A stretch of DNA of 39,391 bases from Fibrobacter succinogenes (GTDB lineage: Bacteria > Fibrobacterota > Fibrobacteria > Fibrobacterales > Fibrobacteraceae), in assembly GCA_902800815.1 (NCBI GenBank), contig CADCGB010000021.1, positions 1 through 39,391 of the forward strand, read 5' to 3'. The notes under the pieces were generated by a model that ran no database searches, was not told the DNA's origin, and saw only the letters and a program-made list of their open reading frames with translations. The position numbers and the translations under genes are program-made. Positions 32,101 to 36,830 of this stretch are shown here, piece after piece; position 1 is the stretch's first letter; each line of letters begins with the position of its first letter.

Positions 32101-33458
32101 GCAAACTGCTTCTTTTCGTCAATCGTCTGGTTCGGGATAGGCTTCGTGAATTCAGGCTTGTCGTTCACGGAATTGACAGTGAAAGTAGCTTCGGAAGTTG
32201 CGCAGGCGTTCGCCGGGTCGCACACCTTGAACTTGAGCGTTTCGGAACCGTTCCAGAACTTGTTCGGAATACTGATGGTTGCAACGCCACCGGCAATTTT
32301 CACCTTCAGGTCCTTGTTGCCGGTGACTTCCCACTTGAGCTGTTCCATCTTGTGGTCCGGGTCCTTCACCAGCTGGGCGAGTTCCACCGGCTTGAATTCC
32401 TGCTTTTCTTCAATGGTCTGTTCAGGCACGTCCTTCGTGAACTCCGGAGGGTCGTTGATGGACTTCACCGTGAAGGTGGCCTTGGTGCTCACGGCCGCAC
32501 CTGCGGGGTCGGTCGCCGTGAAAGTCACAGTTTCGGAACCATTCCAGAACTCGTTCGGGATCTTGATGTTCGCGGTACCGTACTTGTCGATATCGAACTT
32601 GAGATCCTTGTTGCCTGCAATGGTCCACTTGATCTTCGACACGTCGTCATCGACATCAGAAACGAAGTCAGTCAGGGAGATGGACTCGAACTCGTTCTTC
32701 TCTTCGATGGTCTGATCAGGAATCTTCTGGATAATCGGGGCGTCGTTGATCGGCTTCACCGTAAAGAGGGCCGTCTTCTTGTCGCTCGCATATTCACCGT
32801 CGGTCGCGGTAAAGGTAATCTTGGCCGCACCGTACCAGTTGGTATCGGGGATAATGATGGTCGCCACGCGCTTCGGGTCGATTTCCACATTCAGGTCACC
32901 GTCGGCTTGATCCTTGCCTGCCGGTTGAATGTCGAATTCCCAAAGAATCTGGTCCTTCGGGTGGTCGGGGTCGGTCACGAAGTCATCGAGCTTGATCTTC
33001 GCGAACTGCTTGCCTTCGTCAATCGTCTGCTCGGGGATATCCTTCATCACCGGCGGGTTGTTCACGGACTCGACAGAGAAGTTCACCGTCTCGGAACCAA
33101 CCGCGCCCTTAGAGTCCTTCGCCTCGAAGGTAATGTCTTCGGAACCGTTCCAGTACTGGTCGGGCACCTGCAGCGTAGCCACGCGGTCGTTCGAGATATT
33201 GACCTTGATGCTCTTGTTGCCCGAAACGCTCCATTTGAGCTTGTCCGGCTTGTCCATGTCGTCGGACACATAGTTGTCGAGCTTGATCGGCGCGAACTTG
33301 CCACCTTCGTTAATAGATTCGCCAGGAATCCCGTTCACCGACGGAGCGTTGTTCTCTACCGCCGGAGCACTACCGGAATTTTCCTGCGCAATAACGACAG
33401 AGGCTAATACTCCAGCCGAAGCCAAAAGCGCAGTTACAGGCCATTTCATTCTTTTCAT
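26112..33458 (-). CDS. Giant secreted tandem-95 (cadherin/Ig-like) repeat protein
   Basis: 2448 residues. MKRMKWPVTALLASAGVLAS and VVIA form a signal peptide. From about residue 37 I count 22 homologous domains of about 95 residues, each running NDxPxxxxIPxQxIxEK, then LxxxVxDPDH, LKWxVxGNKxLKV, PxxxWNGSExxTFTV and TDPEGA. This is the tandem-95 (cadherin-like, probably calcium-binding) pattern. A 23rd, divergent domain (Big_17-like) and a Lys-rich tail ending KKGKKDKKKKKKR follow. Domains 2, 5, 8, 11, 14, 17 and 20 each carry an insert at the same place; later inserts are long and rich in Lys, Ala and Glu, giving a 3-domain super-repeat of about 900 bp. Probably a long cell-surface or secreted adhesin-like fibre; no enzyme domain is seen. 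GGGAG lies 10 bases before the ATG. Confidence 0.9.
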   Translation of the reverse strand: MKRMKWPVTALLASAGVLASVVIAQENSGSAPAVENNAPSVNGIPGESINEGGKFAPIKLDNYVSDDMDKPDKLKWSVSGNKSIKVNISNDRVATLQVPDQYWNGSEDITFEAKDSKGAVGSETVNFSVESVNNPPVMKDIPEQTIDEGKQFAKIKLDDFVTDPDHPKDQILWEFDIQPAGKDQADGDLNVEIDPKRVATIIIPDTNWYGAAKITFTATDGEYASDKKTALFTVKPINDAPIIQKIPDQTIEEKNEFESISLTDFVSDVDDDVSKIKWTIAGNKDLKFDIDKYGTANIKIPNEFWNGSETVTFTATDPAGAAVSTKATFTVKSINDPPEFTKDVPEQTIEEKQEFKPVELAQLVKDPDHKMEQLKWEVTGNKDLKVKIAGGVATISIPNKFWNGSETLKFKVCDPANACATSEATFTVNSVNDKPEFTKPIPNQTIDEKKQFAKIKLDEYVKDADHKNSELSWDVDVKHQGKEPQSGTLNVNIDESRVASIEIPDTYWNGTAIATFTCTDPEGASIKQAVTLTVNSINDKPVFTKIPDQEVEEKSELSSIVLDEYLSDPDHDISKLKVEVSGNKDIKVNINQKTREVTFKTPNELWNGSETITFTATDPDGGVAKTSVKLSVKSINDPPVMKDIPEQTVKEKQEFKPVELDKYVDDLDHAKEKLKWTITGNRELKVSVDGNRVMKVTPPSPQWNGSETLTIKVTDPEGATDERSVAYTVESVNDVPEFVKQVNPQTIKEKEQFQPIKLGEMVRDMDNKASELTWSVEVKPAAGSKKKEAGLNVEIDAQQVAKIIIPNKFWNGAEEITFTVTDPEGAKATSKAVFTVTSVNDVPVLKKIPDQMIDEKQQFNSVNLAELVSDADHDFKDLKWTVAGNKQLKIDIDKAGVATIKTPSPMWNGSEKVTFTVTDPEGASAKTDAVFTVKSINDVPVMKDIPSQKIKEKEQFKTIALDDFVKDEDHDNSKLKWTFSGNKDLKVQMDSKRVVTVTAPNKFWHGEETVTFTVTDPEGASDSRKVKFTVESVNDLPVFTKPIKDQTIPEKREFAIINLADIVSDPDHKPEQLTWSFDVKAAKGAPKGYTPKLSVKVENRMARIVIPDKNWNGAEEITFKVEDPEGGKATCTALFTVTSVNDAPTIGKIDDQTIEEKQEFAPIDLASIIKDPDHPFEKLKIEVTGTKELKIDIAKDGKATIKTPNKMWNGTEKVTFAVSDPEGATAKTQVTFTVKSINDVPVMKDIADQTIKEKGQFKPIELDNFVEDLDHPKNKLKWKIEGAKELKVQMDGSHKVTVVQPNPNWHGSEKVKFTVTDPEGATDSRTVTFTVESVNDAPEFVRELKDQSIDEKKQFQPIKLADLVKDPDHKTSELKWSFDVKPAKAGAAAAPKKGKKGKEEEKAPAGESLKVKIDAQQVATIEIPNKYWNGAASITFTATDPEGAKVSKTAHFEVRSINDPPKISDKAPQGETIREGGRFKTIDLASLAHDPDHPASSLKWTVSGNKQLKVDMRKDNTVIVSVPDPQWSGREMLTFTVTDPEGASANHKMTFEVTRVNDPPTLAKKIPDQKIKEKEQFKQIKLDEYVKDPDNKPNELSWSISGNKKLKAEISSSRILTVSAPDKYFWCAPETMVLIVKDPDGAETSQTVTFEITSVNDAPEMKDIPGQKIKEKGQFKEIDLNKFVKDPDHKPEQLTWTATVAKAGGAAPAPKKQEKKKPAKKGKKGAKEEKEEEAAPAPAPADDFQVEIDNRNIARIKIADQYWHGERNVTFTVTDPEGAKASKTATFTVESVNDAPVIKPIPIQSIQEKEHFKPIELSQFVSDPDHAFGALKFEVGSTRSLKASVNSKKELVVTTPDKFWSGTEKVKVDVFDPEGAKASVQITFEVTPVNDPPVVHAIPGQKIKEKEKFEPIDLSKAATDPDNKPAELKWSVSGNKDLKVDIKGSRAMVVTPNPNWFGKETLTFTVKDPSGASASKTATFEVTPVNDPPTLKPVQPFVIEEKKQFQPFDFSKVVNDPDNKLDELKWTLDNDKPGAKEAPAKKGKKGKAAEPEAAPTKHELIFNISDKGVLTCETPNKYWYGTETVTVNVFDPSGEKASVNVKYTVKPVNDPPVVKEIPGQETLEGKSFKPIKLDQYVSDPDHKPHEIKWKVTGAKMLDVMISGGREAVVKPKKQDWFGEETLVFMAQDPSGGMDKTVVKFVVKHVNAAPVMRDMPDYTIKEDDNHGVLAVIKTDQYARDKDHRPEELKWSWTGNKFLDVKHDKFKRTITVSQPHENWNGKPERITFTVTDPEGAKASKTATFTVIAVNDPPVAKSQTYMTQEGEVLKVPASEGLFAGVLDPDGEKPVSAQLVQRPRNGKIDLNERDGSFTYTPNKGFSGLDEFTFKVKDPGGVYSKVETAEINVTFKMKDLRGGEKKPAPKAEEPKEEEKPAKDDKKGKKDKKKKKKR

Positions 33459-33534
33459 CTTTTACTATCTCCCATTAAACATACCACAAGCATCTCCTAA
33501 TGACGCTTGTAAATCATTACATGATCTCGGAGTC

Positions 33535-33542
33535 CAAATATA
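33535..33542 (-). promoter_or_regulatory. TATATTTG -7 box of the tandem-repeat gene
   Basis: An exact TAnnTTTG element on the minus strand, 76 bases before the ATG at 33458. The leader would be about 70 bases long. No clear -35 at 17 bases. Confidence 0.5.
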
Positions 33543-33621
33543 ATGTATTTATTTCACAAAAAAATGCCCTTTTTCGCAAAAAAACGGCAATTTTTAACGG
33601 AGGCTCGGCTAAAATAACACG

Positions 33622-33646
33622 TAAGTCGTTGACTGTCAACGACTTA
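33622..33646. promoter_or_regulatory. Perfect 11-bp-arm palindrome between divergent genes
   Basis: TAAGTCGTTGA (33622-33632), centre CTG, TCAACGACTTA (33636-33646). There is no T-run on either side, so it looks like an operator and not a terminator. It lies about 80 bases upstream of the -7 box of the giant gene and about 150 bases upstream of the -35 of the plus-strand operon. Confidence 0.55.
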
Positions 33647-33660
33647 GCACAATAAACATG

Positions 33661-33767
33661 TGGAATGTTCCAATTTGGAATAAGCGGCAAAACGCAGAAA
33701 AAAGACAGAAAAGCGCAAACTTCAGGTTTTTACAAAAAATTTACATAAAAATGGAACAAAAAGTTCC
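33661..33767. repeat. GGAA/TTCC inverted repeats in the divergent promoter region
   Basis: TGGAA-TG-TTCCA (33661-33672) overlaps TTCCAA-T-TTGGAA (33668-33680), and GGAAC-AAAAA-GTTCC lies at 33753-33767. With the 25-base palindrome they occupy the 400-base gap (33459-33858), which holds no gene and is AT-rich apart from these elements. Confidence 0.4.
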
Positions 33768-33796
33768 GAAAATTACAAAATCGGGGTAAAACGAGA

Positions 33797-33827
33797 GTGA
33801 CAGAACAGGGGCAAAAACTTATCTTTG
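33797..33827 (+). promoter_or_regulatory. Promoter of the 33859-35802 operon: GTGACA, 17 bases, TATCTTTG
   Basis: GTGACA (33797-33802) differs at one base from TTGACA; a 17-base spacer leads to TATCTTTG (33820-33827), an exact TAnnTTTG box. Same layout as the tRNA-Asp promoter. The start codon is 31 bases further on. Confidence 0.65.
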
Positions 33828-33858
33828 CGAAAACAAATAAACCAATCCAGGACAAACT

Positions 33859-34278
33859 ATGAAATTCGTATTCCTCTGCGACGCCAACTACCTCAAGGGC
33901 GACCTCGTCAACTTCGTCAACAACTTCCCGACGAACCACGAGCTGGTCACGATGACTTCCGATGACCTGCTGCAGTCCAAGTCCGTCATGGAAGGCACGT
34001 TCGCCATCCTCGCCGAACGCGCCACCTGGCAGAAGAACTTCAGCCTGTTCCGCTACTTCGGCCTGCTCCCGATGCTCGAAGTGCTCCCGCTCGGCGTGGT
34101 TTCCCGCGGCCGCCGCGGCGAACCGCTCAAGGGCCGTAGCCAGAACCGCAACCAGGAAATCTACTTCAATCCCTCCGCAAGCCCCGAGGAACTCTACATG
34201 CAGGTAGACAAGTTCGTCGCGGCTCCCCCTTCCGGCTTTACCTACCCGAGGGGCCCGAGAGGAGCAGCCAAGGTCTAA
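33859..34278 (+). CDS. Hypothetical protein paired with the M23 peptidase
   Basis: 139 residues, no family recognised with confidence. It begins MKFVFLCDANYLKGDLVNFV, and a hydrophobic strand, an Asp and a helix at the start suggest a Rossmann-like or receiver-like alpha/beta fold. It has a basic middle (VVSRGRRGEPLKGRSQNRNQ) and a Pro/Gly/Arg-rich end (TYPRGPRGAAKV). No signal peptide, so probably cytoplasmic. AGGA lies 8 bases before the ATG. The gene is 6 bases upstream of the transmembrane M23 peptidase gene, whose N-terminal part is also cytoplasmic, so the two may interact; that is inference. Confidence 0.7.
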   Translation: MKFVFLCDANYLKGDLVNFVNNFPTNHELVTMTSDDLLQSKSVMEGTFAILAERATWQKNFSLFRYFGLLPMLEVLPLGVVSRGRRGEPLKGRSQNRNQEIYFNPSASPEELYMQVDKFVAAPPSGFTYPRGPRGAAKV

Positions 34279-34284
34279 TCGCGC

Positions 34285-35802
34285 ATGCAGCGTCAGGTTC
34301 TCAACTACCTGTATGCTCAAGGCGAATTGGTGCTCGCGGTTTTCCCAGGAAACCCGGCACCCTACGAGGCCTTAGAAAAATTCGCGCTGGCACTTAACGC
34401 TGGCGCGTCTTTTGTAGTATTTGACTTTTCGCTCAAGAGCGAAGGCAATACAGGGATCCCGCTGCACGACCTCTTTACGCGTATCCTCACGAACGACGAA
34501 CTGCAGGCCCTCGAAGAAAAAAAGCAGGGCGGGCTCGTTTTTTCGGGTTTCGGCACGCCCGACCGCTCCGAAGAGCACTTCCGCAAGTTTTACCACAACC
34601 TGCAGCTCATCAAGAAAATCGTACCGCACACGGTAGGTATACTCCCGGGCGACGATCCCACCGCGCTTGACGACATGGTTGTCGATATCGCGAAGGTGGT
34701 GCTCGTGGACGGCAACAGCACCGACGAGGCGGCCGCATTTATCGAGGATTCCGCACCTCTCCGCAAAAAGAACATCATCTGGCTCCTCGAGCGCATGCCC
34801 GAAAAAAGGCGCTTCCCCAAGTGCGCAAAGGCTGTTCGCAAGGGTGCCAGCAAGGACGTGCGCAAGAAGGCGAAAATCAGGAACGGAATCGGGAGCGCGC
34901 CCGAGGCGCTCGCCGAATGCGTGCAGTGGATTACGAAGGAAGAAATCCTCCGCAAGAACCCTATGGAAGGCCTCTCGAGGCTTTTCAGGAACCTGTTCCC
35001 GCTGTTCCTGCTGGTCGCATTCCTCGTGCCGTTCATCTACCCCACAAGCATCGATGCAAGCCACTCGAACATGCGCGACCGCATCCCCGAAAGGAACAAG
35101 CTTTCGGTAGCCCCCTCCTTCGACTACACGTTCGACGGGAAGGAGAACCTGAGGCGCATCGCACGCTATGCCATCGGGCGATTCAACGCGGTCATTTCTG
35201 ACGACAAGATGATCCGCCAGTACCTGGACGAGACGATAAGCGAAAACGGCTACAAGGGCCAGGGATGGGAATCCAACGCGCTCGCCGTGCCGCCGCAAGG
35301 AACGGTCATCAAGTTCTCACGCCCCGATAACCTGGGCAAGACCGCGGCTGATTCCATAGGCGCCGCATGGAAGTACTGGACCTCCATCCTTTCCGATAGC
35401 ATCGCCTACATTACCGAGTTCTACAATGAGCGCGGGATAGGCGGCAGAAAGCACAATGGCATCGACATCGCATCGCGCAAGGGCGCACGCATTCTCGCCC
35501 CGTTCTCCGCGAAGGCATACACCAGCAGGGACGAACGCGGCGGCGTGATTATCGGGCTTGTACGCGAAAAGGACGTGCTGATATTCATGCACTGTGACCA
35601 GCTCTTGTACCTTGATGGTCAAGAGGTTATGCAGGGCGACCCGATTGCAACTGTAGGCATGACCGGACACACCACGGGGCCGCATGCGCACGTGGTTACA
35701 GGCGTGATTGACAGGCGCGGAAACAGCCGCATCGGCAACGTTAAGTACAAAGTAATAGACCCCATCGCGTGGTACTATAAATTCAAGCCGAACGCCCCCT
35801 AA
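34285..35802 (+). CDS. Membrane-spanning M23 peptidase with a cytoplasmic N-terminal domain
   Basis: 505 residues. Residues about 1-235 are a soluble domain (VLAVFPGNPAPYEALEKFAL near 13, FVVFDFSLKSEG near 43, VVDIAKVVLVDGNSTDEAAA near 132) without a signal peptide, so it should stay in the cytoplasm. One TM helix follows at about 237-254 (LFPLFLLVAFLVPFIYP). The C-terminal part is a periplasmic M23 (LytM) domain with H390 and D394 in HNGID and H467 and H469 in GPHAHV, the zinc ligands expected for an active peptidoglycan endopeptidase. Most M23 proteins have a signal peptide or short anchor; a 230-residue cytoplasmic domain is unusual and might carry an inside-to-outside signal for wall growth. 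Confidence 0.85.
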   Translation: MQRQVLNYLYAQGELVLAVFPGNPAPYEALEKFALALNAGASFVVFDFSLKSEGNTGIPLHDLFTRILTNDELQALEEKKQGGLVFSGFGTPDRSEEHFRKFYHNLQLIKKIVPHTVGILPGDDPTALDDMVVDIAKVVLVDGNSTDEAAAFIEDSAPLRKKNIIWLLERMPEKRRFPKCAKAVRKGASKDVRKKAKIRNGIGSAPEALAECVQWITKEEILRKNPMEGLSRLFRNLFPLFLLVAFLVPFIYPTSIDASHSNMRDRIPERNKLSVAPSFDYTFDGKENLRRIARYAIGRFNAVISDDKMIRQYLDETISENGYKGQGWESNALAVPPQGTVIKFSRPDNLGKTAADSIGAAWKYWTSILSDSIAYITEFYNERGIGGRKHNGIDIASRKGARILAPFSAKAYTSRDERGGVIIGLVREKDVLIFMHCDQLLYLDGQEVMQGDPIATVGMTGHTTGPHAHVVTGVIDRRGNSRIGNVKYKVIDPIAWYYKFKPNAP

Positions 35803-35811
35803 AACGCCCTT

Positions 35812-35827
35812 TGTGAGTAACGTCACA
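35812..35827. promoter_or_regulatory. CRP/FNR-type site 1 (TGTGA-N6-TCACA)
   Basis: TGTGA-GTAACG-TCACA, a perfect match to the CRP half-sites; the flanking bases extend the symmetry (TTTGTGA and TCACAAA). Centre at 35819.5, about 18 bases after the stop of the M23 gene and upstream of the lipoprotein gene at 36010. Confidence 0.6.
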
Positions 35828-35845
35828 AATCGTTCCGAAAATTGG

Positions 35846-35861
35846 AGTGACACGTGTCACA
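35846..35861. promoter_or_regulatory. CRP/FNR-type site 2 (GTGACACGTGTCAC palindrome)
   Basis: AGTGA-CACGTG-TCACA differs at one base from TGTGA-N6-TCACA and contains a perfect 14-base palindrome. Its centre (35853.5) is 34 bases from site 1. A TATTTTTC box (35872-35879), one mismatch from TAnnTTTG, lies 11 bases after it. Confidence 0.55.
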
Positions 35862-36009
35862 ACCAAACTTTTATTTTTCTGTTTTGGGCCTTTAGTAAGG
35901 AAATAATTACAAATTCACTATCGCCAACTAATCAACAATTAAATAACTTTACCCATGGTTTAGGGAAAATGGGAATGTACGTGAAAACCAACACGGAGAT
36001 ACATTAAAA

Positions 36010-36444
36010 ATGAAACTTGGATATGTGGCCTCTCTCATTCTCGCAGCAGCACTGTTGGCCGGCTGCTCTGGCATCAAAACCCCGACGGCAGATCTTGCAA
36101 GTCACGACTCCCGTCACGACATCCCTGCAATCGACCACATGATTGTCGACATGAAGCAGGACTACATCCAGGCATGCTACATGCCGGTTGCCAAGAGGGA
36201 ACCTCCCGTTAACGCCTGCCAGACGGAACTGTTCCAGATGCTGGAACGCCGCTACCACATGAACTACACGCAGAGCCACGTGGACATGGCTAGCAACGAC
36301 CTGTTCTTCAAGGACGTGACCACCAAGATTTCGGACCTGGTTCGCAAGGACCGCGAAGTCGGCAACGCTGCACGCAGGGCGTTCAACAGCACCGACGAGA
36401 TGATGGCCTACTACCGCGAAGCTTATAAATTCCAGACTAACTAG
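36010..36444 (+). CDS. Uncharacterised small lipoprotein
   Basis: 144 residues. MKLGYVASLILAAALLAGC is a signal peptide with lipobox LAGC (Cys19). The mature part is alpha-helical in pattern with two more Cys (QACYMPVAKREPPVNACQTE) and a charged second half (LVRKDREVGNAARRAFNSTD). No family recognised. GGAG lies 11 bases before the ATG. The upstream gap carries two CRP/FNR-like sites, so expression may follow carbon or oxygen status. It is followed by two or three strong hairpin terminators, so it is probably transcribed alone. Confidence 0.75.
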   Translation: MKLGYVASLILAAALLAGCSGIKTPTADLASHDSRHDIPAIDHMIVDMKQDYIQACYMPVAKREPPVNACQTELFQMLERRYHMNYTQSHVDMASNDLFFKDVTTKISDLVRKDREVGNAARRAFNSTDEMMAYYREAYKFQTN

Positions 36445-36502
36445 ACCGCGTGTTCGACGTCTCGGGGGTAGAACCTCCGGTAACTCACACGCTCTCGCAA
36501 AC
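36445..36502 (+). other. Nested hairpin region after the lipoprotein gene (possible structured RNA)
   Basis: GCGTGT (36448-36453) can pair with ACACGC (36487-36492), and inside it CGGGGG (36463-36468) pairs with CCTCCG (36474-36479). The terminator at 36503 follows directly. It may be a structured 3' UTR or a small RNA. No gene is seen in the 386 bases 36445-36830; besides this region it holds the terminators, hairpins and CRP-like site listed separately. Confidence 0.35.
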
Positions 36503-36530
36503 ACGACCGGTTAATACCGGTCGTTTTTTG
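36503..36530 (+). terminator. Rho-independent terminator 1 after the lipoprotein gene
   Basis: ACGACCGGT (36503-36511) and ACCGGTCGT (36516-36524) give a 9-bp stem with a TAAT loop, followed by TTTTTG. Confidence 0.88.
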
Positions 36531-36563
36531 CTCACGGACGACCGATCACTCGACGTTTCAATC

Positions 36564-36591
36564 GACCGCCCGAAAGGCGGTCTTTTTCTTT
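36564..36591 (+). terminator. Rho-independent terminator 2
   Basis: GACCGCC (36564-36570) and GGCGGTC (36576-36582) give a 7-bp GC-rich stem with loop CGAAA, followed by TTTTTCTTT. It lies only 33 bases after terminator 1, with no gene between. Confidence 0.85.
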
Positions 36592-36612
36592 GCACCGCTA
36601 GGTGCCCACGCA

Positions 36613-36661
36613 AATAATCCGCGCAGACAAGAAGTTTGAAACACAAACAAAGCGGATTATT
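36613..36661 (+). other. 10-bp stem with long loop
   Basis: AATAATCCGC (36613-36622) and GCGGATTATT (36652-36661) are perfect inverted arms with a 29-base A-rich loop. No coding sense is seen. It may be part of a small RNA or a regulatory leader upstream of the cellulase gene. Confidence 0.4.
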
Positions 36662-36679
36662 AAGTGTCGGGAGGGTCTT

Positions 36680-36710
36680 AGGGAGGGCGCGGCCCTCCCT
36701 TGTCTTTTGT
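36680..36710 (+). terminator. Third hairpin, terminator-like
   Basis: AGGGAGGGC (36680-36688) and GCCCTCCCT (36692-36700) give a 9-bp stem with a 3-base loop, followed by TGTCTTTTGTTTG. The T-run is interrupted, so termination is plausible but weaker than the two before it. Confidence 0.55.
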
Positions 36711-36711
36711 T

Positions 36712-36727
36712 TGTGATGAATATCACT
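36712..36727. promoter_or_regulatory. CRP/FNR-type site 3 upstream of the GH5 gene
   Basis: TGTGA-TGAATA-TCACT matches 9 of the 10 fixed positions of TGTGA-N6-TCACA. Its centre (36719.5) is 111 bases before the GH5 start codon. A TATTTTTA box at 36803-36810 may be the -7 element, with a short leader. Confidence 0.5.
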
Positions 36728-36830
36728 GCGAGCCGCAAAACACTGGTAACTGTAGTAAACACTTTGTGTCCCAAAAAAGGGGATTTTTCCCTACCGCAAA
36801 TCTATTTTTAAGAGTGTAAGTGAGGTACCA

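Noticed and set aside
27280..33000. Repeated blocks about 285-300 and 900 bp apart, considered as a CRISPR or satellite array
   Set aside because: The repeats are imperfect, in frame and encode protein domains; there are no short identical repeats with unique spacers.
26637..33407. A plus-strand open frame of more than 2200 codons antisense to the giant repeat gene
   Set aside because: It is the mirror of the repeat gene: its translation is Leu/Val/Arg/His-rich low complexity with no domain, while the minus strand has a signal peptide and regular tandem-95 domains. Biased codon use in a repeated gene keeps the opposite frame open.
36602..36811. A 69-codon open frame upstream of the GH5 gene
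   Set aside because: It spans two hairpins and a CRP-like site, has no ribosome binding site, and its composition looks non-coding.
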